Part shown: positions 35,592 to 44,449 of the stretch, piece after piece
How positions within the stretch are numbered: the first letter of the stretch is position 1
How the letters are laid out: every line of letters begins with the position of its first letter
Assembly: GCA_015067975.1 (NCBI GenBank)
Contig: SVLK01000007.1
Span: 1-61,259 of the forward strand
Direction of reading: 5' to 3'
Length of the DNA stretch: 61,259 bases
Source: Oscillospiraceae bacterium
GTDB taxonomy: Bacteria; Bacillota; Clostridia; Oscillospirales; Oscillospiraceae
Program-made: the position numbers and the translations under genes
The notes under the pieces: model-generated
What the model was told of the DNA's origin: nothing
The model's input: the letters and a program-made list of their open reading frames with translations, nothing else
Databases searched by the model: none

Positions 35592-35663
35592 CATACACCT
35601 CACGATCTCCCACCGCAGTAAAAGGCGGGACAACCAATATTTTACCTATTTTATCAGCATATA

Positions 35664-35692
35664 AGTATATCACAAGGTACAGCGGATTACAA
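35664..35692 (-). promoter_or_regulatory. ddl-murF promoter
   Basis: On the minus strand TTGTAA (35687-35692) is followed after 17 bases by TATACT (35664-35669). Confidence 0.7.
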
Positions 35693-35714
35693 CAAATTCC
35701 TGCCCGCTGCAGGG

Positions 35715-35750
35715 CAAAAAAATACCCCGCACCGACATCCGGCGCGGGAT
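35715..35750 (-). terminator. rodA terminator
   Basis: A GC-rich stem (ATCCCGC with GCGGGGT, extended by CCG/CGG) is followed by ATTTTTTT on the minus strand, directly after the rodA stop codon. Confidence 0.85.
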
Positions 35751-35758
35751 AAAAAGAC

Positions 35759-36919
35759 TTAGGTTTTGCGCAGCCATTCCGGCAGCGTGCGGCCGCGGAT
35801 ACTGCTGACGATACCCATGGCCATGAAGATGGTGAGAATGGACGAGCCGCCATAGCTGAAAAACGGCAGCGTCAAACCAATCACAGGCATGACAAACAGG
35901 CACATGCCGATATTGGCCACGGACTGGAAAATCAGCGTAGCAGCGATGCCCACGCAGATATAGGCCTCCATACGACTTTGGGCTTTGGCGGCCGTGGTAA
36001 GGCAGCGAATAATGATGGACGACAGCAGCAGTACTACCAGCAAGCAGCCCAGCATGCCCAGCTCCTCACCGATGGCGGAGAAGATGAAGTCGGTATGACG
36101 GAAAGGCAAGCTCCAGCTGAATTCGCTCTGGGTCTGGGTACCGTTGAAGAGTCCCTGTCCCATCAGCTTGCCGCCGCCCAGCGTCAGCAGACTTCTGGTC
36201 TGGTGCCAGCCTACACCGCGGGGGTCATAGCTGTGATCGAAAAGCACAATGAAACGCTGCACGATATGTTCGGGCAGCTTATCCTCCTGCCACAGGATGA
36301 AAAAGGTAAATCCGCCGCCCAAAATCGCGATGACGAACCAGCGCAGTGCCACACCGGCGGCAAAGGCCATGCACGCAAAAACAAAGGCGTACACCAGCGT
36401 ACTGCCCATATCCGAGGAGATCACGTAGTAAAGACCGGCGATCAGCAACAGATGACCGGCCAATTGCATCACAGGGCCGGTAGATTTCAGATTTTTCTCT
36501 TCTTTCAAATACACCAGCTGCCGCGCCAGCAGCACAATGAACGTCAGCTTCACGATCTCCGCCGGCTGAATGTTCACCGGAACACCGGGGATATCTATCC
36601 ACGCCAGATTACCGTTGACCTCCAGACCCAGCGGCGTTTTCAGCAGCAGGATAAAAGCGAGATTGAAGCCCAGCACCCATTTCCATTTCTTAGCCAGCAG
36701 TGTGATATCCAACTGCGAAATGAAAAAGTACAGTACAATGCCCATCAGCGCCGCAACACTCTGTACCACCACATGGCGGATGGAGTCACTGCCGTCCATA
36801 TAGTTGGTAGCGCTGGCGATCATCACGATACCGAAGGTGGTGGCGGCGCAGCAAAACGCCAGCAGCACCAAATCGGCCTGCCGGATCATATCCGAGATGA
36901 ATCCTGAACGTCGGAACAT
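35759..36919 (-). CDS. rodA: SEDS peptidoglycan glycosyltransferase, RodA type
   Basis: A 386-residue membrane protein with about ten hydrophobic helices. SEDS signatures are visible: GNLAWIDIPGVPVNIQPAEIVKLTFIVLLA, SSDMGSTLVYAFVF, QGLFNGTQTQSEFSWSLPFRHTDFIFSAIGEELG and the closing PVIGLTLPFFSYGGSS. The family polymerises lipid II with a class B PBP; RodA is preferred over FtsW because of the short N-terminus and the TDFIFSAIGEE form, but FtsW/SpoVE cannot be excluded. GAGG precedes the start. Confidence 0.9.
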   Translation of the reverse strand: MFRRSGFISDMIRQADLVLLAFCCAATTFGIVMIASATNYMDGSDSIRHVVVQSVAALMGIVLYFFISQLDITLLAKKWKWVLGFNLAFILLLKTPLGLEVNGNLAWIDIPGVPVNIQPAEIVKLTFIVLLARQLVYLKEEKNLKSTGPVMQLAGHLLLIAGLYYVISSDMGSTLVYAFVFACMAFAAGVALRWFVIAILGGGFTFFILWQEDKLPEHIVQRFIVLFDHSYDPRGVGWHQTRSLLTLGGGKLMGQGLFNGTQTQSEFSWSLPFRHTDFIFSAIGEELGMLGCLLVVLLLSSIIIRCLTTAAKAQSRMEAYICVGIAATLIFQSVANIGMCLFVMPVIGLTLPFFSYGGSSILTIFMAMGIVSSIRGRTLPEWLRKT

Positions 36920-36955
36920 GTAATGTGCCTCTTTCTCTGCATTTTACTTCTTTAT

Positions 36956-36984
36956 AGTTTACCACAGGAAGTTTTCCCTGTAAA
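36956..36984 (-). promoter_or_regulatory. rodA promoter
   Basis: On the minus strand TTTACA (36979-36984) is followed after 17 bases by TAAACT (36956-36961), 36 bases before the rodA start. Confidence 0.7.
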
Positions 36985-36998
36985 CCTGCCAACCACTC

Positions 36999-37027
36999 TT
37001 TTCTTTTCCCGCGCCGCGTGTTATAAT
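36999..37027 (+). promoter_or_regulatory. tsaE-tsaB promoter (weak -35)
   Basis: A perfect TATAAT (37022-37027) lies 43 bases upstream of the TTG start; the -35 (TTTTCT, 36999-37004, 17-base spacing) is poor. Confidence 0.5.
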
Positions 37028-37070
37028 ATATTGAAATTTGCATCATTCACAGGAAAAGAGGTGTCGCCCT

Positions 37071-37496
37071 TTGGAATACTTGTCCCACAGCGTGGAAGAA
37101 ACGGAGGCCATCGGAGAAGCGCTGGCCAAGCTGCTCTCTGCAGGCAGCGTAGTGGCCTATCGCGGAACACTGGGCATGGGAAAGACCGCCTTTACCCGTG
37201 GGCTCGCCCGGGGACTGGGCTGCCGGGGGCGCGTCACCAGTCCTACCTTCACCATTGTTAACGAATACCGCGGCAGTGTGCCGCTGTTCCACTTCGACAT
37301 GTACCGGTTGGAAGATGAAGAAGCACTCTTCGACATCGGCTGGGAGGACTATCTCACCCGCGGCGGTATCTGCGCCGTGGAGTGGAGCGAAAATGTGGAG
37401 AGCGCTCTGCCGGAGAACACCGTATATGTGACCATCGCGCGCCACGCACAGCACGACGACTGGCGCATCATCACCGTGGAAGGAGTAGAGGCATGA
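37071..37496 (+). CDS. tsaE: tRNA threonylcarbamoyladenosine biosynthesis ATPase TsaE
   Basis: A 141-residue P-loop protein needed for t6A37 formation together with TsaB and TsaD. Walker A is RGTLGMGKTAFTRGLARGLG and TSPTFTIVNEY, HFDMYRLEDEEALFDIGWEDYL and GICAVEWSE are the family signatures. The start is TTG at 37071 with GAGGTG upstream; there is no suitable ATG. It overlaps tsaB by four bases. Confidence 0.94.
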   Translation: MEYLSHSVEETEAIGEALAKLLSAGSVVAYRGTLGMGKTAFTRGLARGLGCRGRVTSPTFTIVNEYRGSVPLFHFDMYRLEDEEALFDIGWEDYLTRGGICAVEWSENVESALPENTVYVTIARHAQHDDWRIITVEGVEA

Positions 37497-38206
37497 AAAT
37501 CCTTGCTTTGGAAACCTCGGCCAAAAGCGTGTCTGCCGCCGTGGTGGAAAACGGTGTGCCGCTTTGCAGCACCTACCAGAATACCGGTCTGACCCACAGC
37601 CGCACGCTGATGCTGCTGGTAGACGGCATGCTGCGTGCCGCCGGTCTGACGCTGGATGACATGGGACTGATTGCTGTGGCTCACGGCCCCGGCTCGTTTA
37701 CGGGACTGCGCATCGGCGTATCTGCTGCCAAGGGCTTGGCATGGGCCAAAGAGCTGCCCTGCTGCGGCATCTCCACGCTGCTGGCCATGGCACAGAACCT
37801 GCGCCACACCAACGCCACCATTGTGTGTGCGATGGACGCACGGCGCAATCAGGTCTACAACGCTGTGTTCCGCGCCGAAAACGGAAATCTGCAGCGTCTG
37901 TGCGACGACCGGGCCATCGGACTTGCCGAGCTGGCCGAAGAGCTGAAAAATGACGAATCGGAAAAAATAATCGTTGGAGACGGCGCCAATCTGTGCTATC
38001 ATTATTTGCAGCAATCCGGCATCGCCTGCCGTCTTGCACCGCCGGAGCTGCAGATGCAAAACGCCGTAGGCGTGGCACTGTGCGCCGAAGCGGCTGCCGC
38101 AGCCGGTGAAACGGTATCGGCACACCAGCTCTCCCCCGTTTACCTGCGACTGAGTCAGGCAGAGCGGGAACGACTGGCCAAGGGACTGAAAATCACTGTA
38201 GATTGA
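37493..38206 (+). CDS. tsaB: tRNA threonylcarbamoyladenosine biosynthesis protein TsaB
   Basis: A 237-residue ASKHA-fold protein that forms the TsaB-TsaD heterodimer. ILALETSAKSVSAAVV opens the fold and AHGPGSFTGLRIGVSAAKGLAWA is the signature; MDARRNQVYNAVF follows. AAGGAG precedes the ATG at 37493. TsaD is not in the window; the TsaC activity is supplied by the fused gene at 27397-29019. Confidence 0.95.
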   Translation: MKILALETSAKSVSAAVVENGVPLCSTYQNTGLTHSRTLMLLVDGMLRAAGLTLDDMGLIAVAHGPGSFTGLRIGVSAAKGLAWAKELPCCGISTLLAMAQNLRHTNATIVCAMDARRNQVYNAVFRAENGNLQRLCDDRAIGLAELAEELKNDESEKIIVGDGANLCYHYLQQSGIACRLAPPELQMQNAVGVALCAEAAAAAGETVSAHQLSPVYLRLSQAERERLAKGLKITVD

Positions 38207-38236
38207 ACAAATCAAAAAAATATAAGGAGAATCGCC

Positions 38237-38872
38237 ATGTTTAACGAGAAAGTACACGTAATGGACCATCCTCTGGTAGCACACAAGCTGACCATTATGC
38301 GTGACAAGAACACCAGCGTTAAGGATTTCCGTGAGCTGGTCAGCGAGATCGGCATGCTGATCACCTACGAGGCCACCCGCGACCTGCCCCTGACCGACAA
38401 GGAAATCGAGACCCCCATCTGCAAGACCACCGTACCTACGCTGGCCGGCAAGAAGTTCGCCGTTGTGCCCATTCTGCGCGCAGGTCTGGGTCTGGTGGAC
38501 GGCGTGCTGCGCATGGTGCCCTCCGCCCGTGTGGGCCACATCGGCATGTTCCGCGATGAGGAGACGCTGCAGCCTCACGTCTATTTTGCCAAGATGCCCA
38601 CCGATATCGCCGAGCGCGACATCATTATCGTCGACCCCATGCTGGCTACCGGCGGCAGCGCCGTGGCCGCCATCGACGAAATGAAGAAGCGCGGCTGCAA
38701 GCACGTCAAGCTGATGGTGCTGGTCGCTGCTCCCGAAGGCATCAAAGCCGTGCAGGATGCCCACAGTGATGTGCACATCTACTGCGGCGCTGTGGACGAA
38801 GGCCTGAACGAGCGCGGCTACATCGTGCCCGGTCTGGGCGATGCCGGCGACCGTATTTTTGGCACAAAGTAA
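38237..38872 (+). CDS. upp: uracil phosphoribosyltransferase
   Basis: A 211-residue salvage enzyme converting uracil and PRPP to UMP. The [37 protein letters not shown] segment, the PRPP loop [14 protein letters not shown] and the C-terminal [26 protein letters not shown] are canonical. AAGGAG precedes the ATG, 30 bases after tsaB. A strong terminator follows. It would use uracil derived from nucleosides, possibly imported by the BMP-type transporter downstream. Confidence 0.97.
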   Translation: MFNEKVHVMDHPLVAHKLTIMRDKNTSVKDFRELVSEIGMLITYEATRDLPLTDKEIETPICKTTVPTLAGKKFAVVPILRAGLGLVDGVLRMVPSARVGHIGMFRDEETLQPHVYFAKMPTDIAERDIIIVDPMLATGGSAVAAIDEMKKRGCKHVKLMVLVAAPEGIKAVQDAHSDVHIYCGAVDEGLNERGYIVPGLGDAGDRIFGTK

Positions 38873-38878
38873 CCGTCG

Positions 38879-38910
38879 CAGCGGCAGGAAATCCATATTT
38901 CCTGCCGCTG
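38879..38910 (+). terminator. upp terminator
   Basis: A perfect 14-bp stem (CAGCGGCAGGAAAT and its complement) with a CCAT loop follows upp; only three T follow, so termination may be partial. Confidence 0.65.
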
Positions 38911-38944
38911 TTTGCAACTTATCTACACAAGTGAGGGTGGAACT

Positions 38945-39433
38945 ATGAAACACACACTGGAATATATCCTGCTGACCCAGTCGCCGGCACTGTTCCTGTT
39001 TGCCGTGGCACTGCTGCTGTACTTCCTCTTCCAGCGCAAGACGAAGAAGTTCCGCGCGGCACTGGCGCTGATCGTATCCATTGTCTCTCTGGCAGGCGGT
39101 ATCGCGCTGTACTATCTGGGTATGTTGAACGAGCATTTTACCATCCACGATTTCTGGCAGATCCGCGTGCCCGGCTGGATCGGTCTGGGACTGTCCGCGG
39201 CACTGATGGTAGTGATCCTCTATCGCTCTGCCGCCAAGGCCATCCGCACACGCCGCGCCCAAAAACTGGCCACCAAGGCAGAACAGCAGCGCATCCGCGA
39301 GCTGGAGGATGCCAAGCAGGCCGCCTACGAATCCGGACGCGCCGATGCGCTGGCACAGGAAACGGTGATCGAAACCGTCAGCGAAGCCGTGGATACAACA
39401 CCGGAGGAAGAAAACGCTGCTCCGGCAGAATGA
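38945..39433 (+). CDS. small membrane protein with C-terminal coiled coil
   Basis: A 162-residue protein with three hydrophobic segments (about 12-31, 38-58 and 78-95) and a long charged helix (about 96-140, RRAQKLATKAEQQRIRELEDAKQAAYESGRADA) ending in an acidic tail. GGTGG precedes the ATG at 38945. I do not recognise a family. Its position after upp could reflect read-through of the weak terminator. Confidence 0.7.
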   Translation: MKHTLEYILLTQSPALFLFAVALLLYFLFQRKTKKFRAALALIVSIVSLAGGIALYYLGMLNEHFTIHDFWQIRVPGWIGLGLSAALMVVILYRSAAKAIRTRRAQKLATKAEQQRIRELEDAKQAAYESGRADALAQETVIETVSEAVDTTPEEENAAPAE

Positions 39434-39437
39434 CAAG

Positions 39438-39468
39438 AAAAAACGCTGTGCTGAGCACAGCGTTTTTT
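39438..39468. terminator. bidirectional intrinsic terminator
   Basis: AAAAAACGCTGTGC pairs with its complement across a TGA loop, with T-runs on both sides, between the convergent membrane protein and regulator genes. Confidence 0.85.
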
Positions 39469-39471
39469 TAT

Positions 39472-40092
39472 TTACTCTTCGCTCTCTTCCTCTTTATTGG
39501 CATCGATATACGAGTAGAGCGTGTATTTGGAGATTCCAAAATACTTGGACACTTTCCCGCCGGATTTGGTCACCAAGAAGGCGCCGTGCTGATCCAAAAA
39601 CTGGATGGCGCGGATCTTATCCTCCTTATTCATCATGGACACCGGCTTGCCTACCAGCGCCACGGACTGCTCGATCAGTTCTTCCAGCACATCGGTGATA
39701 TTGGTGCTCTCCTGTGCCTTCTCCTCCTGCTCATGGACCTCCAGCAGTTCGTTCACATCGTGCTGGAGCATCATCAGCCCGGTCACATCGTGGTTGATGG
39801 TGACCAGCGCCGCGATCTTCCCCTTGGCGGAATAAATCGGCTGCGCGGTGGTGCGGATGATCTTTCCGTCCGGTTCCCACACAATATGGCACTCGCCCAG
39901 CTTGTCCTGCGGCGGCAGAGATAACGTGTCGCCTTCCTGATAACCGGACAGGTGACCGTTTTCAATGTGTACCAGGGTCTGCTGCGTTTCTTTGGTGTGT
40001 ACCTCGCCGATCAGCACCTCGCATTGGGCGCCGAACTGTGCCACGATGCCCGCGGCAACCTGTTTTAATACGTCCAGCTTACTGCTTTCCAC
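39472..40092 (-). CDS. YheO-like PAS/HTH transcriptional regulator
   Basis: A 206-residue regulator. Residues about 8-120 are a YheO-like PAS sensor domain (IVAQFGAQCEVLIGEV, LVTINHDVTGLMMLQHDV), and the C-terminal DQHGAFLVTKSGGKVSKYFGISKYTLYSYI is the HTH domain of this family. The start is GTG at 40092 with AGGAGG upstream. It diverges from the nucleoside transporter operon across a 360-base gap and may control it; that link is inference. Confidence 0.9.
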   Translation of the reverse strand: MESSKLDVLKQVAAGIVAQFGAQCEVLIGEVHTKETQQTLVHIENGHLSGYQEGDTLSLPPQDKLGECHIVWEPDGKIIRTTAQPIYSAKGKIAALVTINHDVTGLMMLQHDVNELLEVHEQEEKAQESTNITDVLEELIEQSVALVGKPVSMMNKEDKIRAIQFLDQHGAFLVTKSGGKVSKYFGISKYTLYSYIDANKEEESEE

Positions 40093-40347
40093 AGTGCACC
40101 TCCTGTTGCCATTCTCTCTTTACATTTATAGTAATACCATCATACCATATCCGCCGCCAAAATCAACCATTTTTTCTAAAAATTTTTTTGTTGGTAATAA
40201 ATTTCATAAGCGCATTTTTTCTTTTAGGAAGGGCGGTTTTTCGACGCTTTCAGGCTGCATTTTATCGATACATTAATCCAAAAATTTCCGCTATCTGGCG
40301 CTCATTTTGGCACTTTGGCCGAAAGTTGACTTTCTTCGCGTTTGTCC
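40093..40347. other. AT-rich intergenic region upstream of the BMP operon
   Basis: This stretch contains long A/T runs (40165-40230) and several imperfect inverted repeats but no gene. The regulator gene's promoter should lie at its left end. The plus-strand promoter and leader hairpin follow at 40348-40429. Confidence 0.5.
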
Positions 40348-40376
40348 TTGCACCGCTCCTTTTTTTCATGTATAAT
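40348..40376 (+). promoter_or_regulatory. BMP transporter promoter
   Basis: TTGCAC (40348-40353) is followed after 17 bases by TATAAT (40371-40376). Transcription should begin near 40383. Confidence 0.85.
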
Positions 40377-40387
40377 CCCCTTGTTAA

Positions 40388-40429
40388 ATGGGAGGTAATT
40401 CCGGCACATGCCGTATGGCCGGATCCCAT
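40388..40429 (+). promoter_or_regulatory. bulged hairpin at the 5' end of the BMP mRNA
   Basis: ATGGGA (40388-40393) pairs with TCCCAT (40424-40429), a six-base bulge GGTAAT follows on the 5' side, then TCCGGC pairs with GCCGGA and CAT with ATG around a GCCGT loop. It starts within about five bases of the predicted transcript start and ends 22 bases before the start codon. It could stabilise the mRNA or sense a ligand; no known riboswitch class is recognised. Confidence 0.55.
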
Positions 40430-40451
40430 CATTTTTGAGGAGGAATTTTGT

Positions 40452-41657
40452 ATGAAAAAGCTGCTTGCTCTCATTCTGTCCCTCGTTATGGTTCTGTCTC
40501 TGGTTGCCTGCGGCGCCAAGGACGATGCCGGTAAGGACGACAAGGACGACACCAACACCATCAAAGTGGGTCTGATCTGCATCGGCGACGAGAATGACCA
40601 GGGCTATACCTACAACTTCATGCGCGGTAAGGAAGCCGCCGATGCCAAGCTGAAGGCTGAGGGCATCAACGTGGATTGGATCATCAAGTACAACCTGATT
40701 GAAGGCGACCCCGTGGCTGTTGCCAACGAGGAACTGGCCGAGGAAGGCTGCGAGATCATCTTCAATAACTCTTACGGCCACGAAGCCGCTGCTCTGCCCG
40801 TGGCTGCCGACTATCCCGAGATCGAGTTCGTCTGCATGACCGGCGACCAGGCCTGGGCTGACGATCTGGCCAACACCCACAACGCTTTCGCCAACATCTA
40901 CGAGGGCCGTTACGTGGCCGGCGTTGTTGCCGGTATGAAGCTGCAGGAAATGATCGACAAGGGCGAGATCACCGCTGACCAGGCCGTTATCGGCTACGTG
41001 GGCGCTTACTCCTTCGCTGAGGTCGTCTCCGGTTACACCGCTTACTATCTGGGCGCCAAGAGCGTTTGCCCCAGTGTCACCATGAAGGTGCAGTACGTGA
41101 ACTCCTGGTCCGACGCCACCGCCGAGGCCAACGCCGCTGCCGCTCTGTGCGACCAGGGCTGCGTGCTGATCTCCCAGCACTCCGACAACACCACCCCCGC
41201 TACCACCGCTCAGTCCAAGGGCGCTTTCCACACCGGCTATAACAACGATATGTCCGATGTTGCTCCCGAGGCTTCCATCATCGGCACCCGCATCGACTGG
41301 ACCAACTACTTCGTCCACGCCATCAAGTGCGTTGTCGAGGGCAAGGAGCTGGAGCAGGATTGGTGCAACGGTATGGCTGAGGGCGAAGTCGTGATGACCG
41401 AGCTGAACACCGCCATCGCCGCTGAGGACACTGCCGCCAAGATGGAGTCCGTCATGGATTCCATCAAGGATGGCAGCCTGAAGGTCTTCGATACCACCAC
41501 CTTCACCGTGGGCGGTCAGGCTGTTACCACCTACACCGGTGCCTGGGGTATGAACGGTGCTGAGGCCATTGCTGACGGCGCTTATGCCGAGTCCAGCCTG
41601 CGCAGCGCTCCCTACTTCGACCTGCGCATTGACGGCATCACCGAGCTGAACGCTTAA
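40452..41657 (+). CDS. BMP-family nucleoside-type ABC transporter substrate-binding lipoprotein
   Basis: A 401-residue lipoprotein: basic-hydrophobic signal peptide with lipobox LVAC (lipidated C20), then an Asp/Lys linker and the BMP (PnrA-like) bilobed domain (VGLICIGDENDQGYTYNF, EIIFNNSYGHEAAALPVAADYP, KVGYVGAY-like GYVGAYSFAEVV). The family binds nucleosides or purines outside the membrane. GGAGG precedes the ATG. Codons are strongly biased, suggesting high expression. A terminator after it separates it from the membrane components, which would give excess binding protein. Confidence 0.95.
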   Translation: MKKLLALILSLVMVLSLVACGAKDDAGKDDKDDTNTIKVGLICIGDENDQGYTYNFMRGKEAADAKLKAEGINVDWIIKYNLIEGDPVAVANEELAEEGCEIIFNNSYGHEAAALPVAADYPEIEFVCMTGDQAWADDLANTHNAFANIYEGRYVAGVVAGMKLQEMIDKGEITADQAVIGYVGAYSFAEVVSGYTAYYLGAKSVCPSVTMKVQYVNSWSDATAEANAAAALCDQGCVLISQHSDNTTPATTAQSKGAFHTGYNNDMSDVAPEASIIGTRIDWTNYFVHAIKCVVEGKELEQDWCNGMAEGEVVMTELNTAIAAEDTAAKMESVMDSIKDGSLKVFDTTTFTVGGQAVTTYTGAWGMNGAEAIADGAYAESSLRSAPYFDLRIDGITELNA

Positions 41658-41677
41658 TCGTTTCGCTGACAATTTGC

Positions 41678-41709
41678 AAGAGGACTGCCACTGGCAGTCC
41701 TCTTCTTTT
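41678..41709 (+). terminator. intercistronic terminator after the binding protein
   Basis: A stem of AAGAGGACTGCC with GGCAGTCCTCTT is followed by CTTTTT. It would end most transcripts after the lipoprotein gene, with read-through or a second promoter near 41740-41780 serving the transporter genes. Confidence 0.85.
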
Positions 41710-41829
41710 TGTGCGTTTTTTCACCACAAAATTCCCCCTTCGCTCTTGTGTTGGGGGGTAAGTTTTGTTATTCTAAAGTATATGGCATTTTTCCCCTTTT
41801 GATTAAGCAGCAGAAAGGATGACGAGCCT

Positions 41830-43362
41830 TTGGAAAACGTTCATGCAATTGAGTTGCGCCACATCACCAAACGCTTCGGACAGGTGGTGGCCAACGACAG
41901 CATCGACCTGGTGCTCAACCGCGGCGAGATCCTCTCCCTTCTGGGTGAGAACGGCAGCGGCAAGACCACGCTGATGAACATGCTCTCGGGCATTTACTAT
42001 CCCGATGAAGGTGAGATTCTGGTGGGCGGCGAAAGCGTATCCATCACCTCCCCCAAGGATGCCTTCCGCTACGGAATCGGCATGATCCATCAGCACTTCA
42101 AGCTGGTGGACGTGTTCACCGCCGCGGAAAACATCGTGTTGGGTCTGGATGAGGGCGGACGGCTGGACATGAAGCAGATCAATGCCAAGGTCAAGGCTAT
42201 CTGCGACAAGTACGGCTTTGACATTGACCCCACCCAGAAGATCTACGATATGTCCGTTTCCCAGAAGCAGACGGTGGAGATCATCAAGGTACTCTACCGC
42301 GGCGCCGACATCCTCATTTTGGATGAGCCCACTGCCGTGCTGACGCCGCAGGAGACGCAGAACCTGTTCTCCGTGCTGCGCAACATGCGCGATGACGGCA
42401 AGGCCATCGTCATCATCACCCACAAGCTCCACGAAGTGATGGAGCTGTCGGACAAGGTGGCCGTGCTGCGCAAGGGCAAATATATCGGTACGGTCAACAC
42501 CGCCGAGACCGATCCGCAGGCACTGACGGAAATGATGGTGGGTCACGCAGTAACGCTGAACATCGACCGTCCCACCTACGACGATCCTCAGCCCCGTCTG
42601 CACCTGAGCGGTGTGACCTGCTACGACGCCGAGGGCGTCAAGCGGCTGGATAACGTGTCTTTCACCGCCGTGGGCGGCGAGATCCTCGGCATCGCCGGTG
42701 TGGCCGGTTCCGGTCAGCGTGAGCTGCTGGAGTGTATCGCCGGTCTGCAGCATGTGTCCGGCGGCACCATTCTCTACACGCCTGAGGGCATGGACGCCAC
42801 CGATCTGGTGGGTAAGACGCCGCTGGAAATCCGCCGCGCCGGTGTGGCCATGGCTTTCGTGCCGGAGGACCGGCTGGGCATGGGTCTGGTGGGCTCTATG
42901 GGTATGACCGGCAACATGATGCTGCGCTCGTGGCAGAATGGCAAGGGTCTGCTCGTCAACCGCAAGGCACCTCACGATCTGGCCGATCAGGTGTGGCACG
43001 ATCTGCAGGTGGTCACCCCCAACACCGAGTTCCCCGTGCGCCGTATGTCCGGCGGTAACGTGCAGAAGGTGCTGGTGGGCCGCGAAATCGCCAGCGCTCC
43101 CTCCGTGCTGATGACGGCCTACGCGGTGCGCGGTCTGGACATCAACACCTCCTACACCATTTACAATCTGCTGACCGAGCAGAAGATGAAGGGCGTGGCC
43201 GTGGTATATGTGGGCGAAGATCTGGACGTGCTGCTGGAGCTGTGCGACCGCATCCTCGTACTGTGCGGTGGTCAGGTCAGCGGCATCGTGGATGCGCGCA
43301 ACACCACCAAGGAAGAAGTAGGTCTGCTGATGACCCGCGTGGGCGGAAAGGAGGCGGAATGA
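41830..43362 (+). CDS. nucleoside-type ABC transporter ATP-binding protein (double ABC)
   Basis: A 510-residue protein with two ABC domains in tandem, as in sugar and nucleoside importers. Domain 1 has Walker A GENGSGKTT, signature MSVSQKQTVEIIK and Walker B ILILDEPTAVLT. Domain 2 is the usual degenerate copy: GVAGSGQRELLE in place of Walker A, signature MSGGNVQKVL and VLMTAYAVRGLDIN in place of a full Walker B. The start is TTG at 41830, with AGGATGACGAG upstream at a rather long distance. It is followed after one base by the first permease. Confidence 0.94.
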   Translation: MENVHAIELRHITKRFGQVVANDSIDLVLNRGEILSLLGENGSGKTTLMNMLSGIYYPDEGEILVGGESVSITSPKDAFRYGIGMIHQHFKLVDVFTAAENIVLGLDEGGRLDMKQINAKVKAICDKYGFDIDPTQKIYDMSVSQKQTVEIIKVLYRGADILILDEPTAVLTPQETQNLFSVLRNMRDDGKAIVIITHKLHEVMELSDKVAVLRKGKYIGTVNTAETDPQALTEMMVGHAVTLNIDRPTYDDPQPRLHLSGVTCYDAEGVKRLDNVSFTAVGGEILGIAGVAGSGQRELLECIAGLQHVSGGTILYTPEGMDATDLVGKTPLEIRRAGVAMAFVPEDRLGMGLVGSMGMTGNMMLRSWQNGKGLLVNRKAPHDLADQVWHDLQVVTPNTEFPVRRMSGGNVQKVLVGREIASAPSVLMTAYAVRGLDINTSYTIYNLLTEQKMKGVAVVYVGEDLDVLLELCDRILVLCGGQVSGIVDARNTTKEEVGLLMTRVGGKEAE

Positions 43363-43363
43363 G

Positions 43364-44449
43364 ATGAACAAACAACATGAACCGCTGATCCGTCTGGCCA
43401 AACGCGACGGTATGAGCGCCAAAAAGGTGTGGGCGATCCGTCTGAGCAGCTTTCTGGTGGCCATTCTCATGGGCGCACTGATCTTCCTACTCATGGGCAA
43501 CAATCCGATCTCCGCTTACGGCGCCATTCTCACCGGCTCGCTGGGCAAAAAGACTGCCATCCGCCAGACAGTGAAAATCGCCGTTCCCCTGCTGGGTACA
43601 GCACTGGCCATTGCCCCGTGCTTCAAGATGCGCTTTTGGAACATCGGCGCCGAGGGCCAGATCACGGCAGGCGCCATGGCCGCTTCCTATTTTGCCCTCT
43701 TTTGGGTAGACAAGATCCCCGGCCCTATGCTGCTGGTGGTGATGGGTCTGGCCGGTGCGCTGGCCGGTGCACTGTGGGCACTGATCCCCGCTTTCTTCCG
43801 CGCCAAATGGGGCACCAACGAAACGCTCTTTACACTGATGATGAACTATATCATCATCGGTATCGTCCGCTGGCTGAAGGGCGGTCCGTGGGAAGGCCGT
43901 CCCGGCTCCCAGATCATCCCCAACTTTGACAAAGCAGCCGTGCTGCCCAAGGTGTTCGGCGTACACTGCGGCTGGATCATCGTACTGATGCTGGTGGTAC
44001 TCATCTATGTCTACATGAACTACACCAAACACGGCTACGAGATCTCCGTCATCGGCGACTCGGTGAACACCGCACGCTATGCCGGTATGAACGTGGGCCG
44101 CATCATGATGCGCACCATGTGCCTGTCCGGCGGCATCTGCGGTCTGGTGGGCTTTATGGTGGCCTCCGGCGCCAACATGACCCTCTCCGACACGGTGGCA
44201 GCCGGTGCCGGCTTCACCGCCATCACCGTGGCGTGGCTGGCGCAGCTCAATCCCTTTGCCATGATCGTCATCTCGCTGCTGCTGGGCGTGCTGCAAAAGG
44301 GCGCCGACACGCTGCAGACCCGTATGGCCGTTCCCACCTCCATCTCTGACATCATTACCGGTATTTTCCTGTTCTGCATGCTGGGATGCGAGTTCTTCAT
44401 CAACTACAAGATCATTTTCCGCAGCAAGCATAAGGAGGTGTCTCAATGA
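43364..44449 (+). CDS. nucleoside-type ABC transporter permease 1
   Basis: A 361-residue permease of the BPD_transp_2 family with about nine to ten helices. The GNNPISAYGAILTGSLG, FWNIGAEGQITAGAMAASYFALFW and YEISVIGDSVNTARYAGMNVGRIMM segments are typical of the first nucleoside permease. AAAGGAGG precedes the ATG. It overlaps the second permease by four bases. Confidence 0.94.
   Translation: MNKQHEPLIRLAKRDGMSAKKVWAIRLSSFLVAILMGALIFLLMGNNPISAYGAILTGSLGKKTAIRQTVKIAVPLLGTALAIAPCFKMRFWNIGAEGQITAGAMAASYFALFWVDKIPGPMLLVVMGLAGALAGALWALIPAFFRAKWGTNETLFTLMMNYIIIGIVRWLKGGPWEGRPGSQIIPNFDKAAVLPKVFGVHCGWIIVLMLVVLIYVYMNYTKHGYEISVIGDSVNTARYAGMNVGRIMMRTMCLSGGICGLVGFMVASGANMTLSDTVAAGAGFTAITVAWLAQLNPFAMIVISLLLGVLQKGADTLQTRMAVPTSISDIITGIFLFCMLGCEFFINYKIIFRSKHKEVSQ

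Noticed and set aside
37349-39436. A 695-codon frame antisense to tsaB, upp and the membrane protein
   Set aside because: It crosses three well-supported genes and a terminator and has no family resemblance.
43021-43200. Second ABC domain of the nucleoside ATPase looking broken (altered Walker B)
   Set aside because: Degenerate motifs in the second half are normal for this double-ABC importer family, so it is not called a pseudogene.
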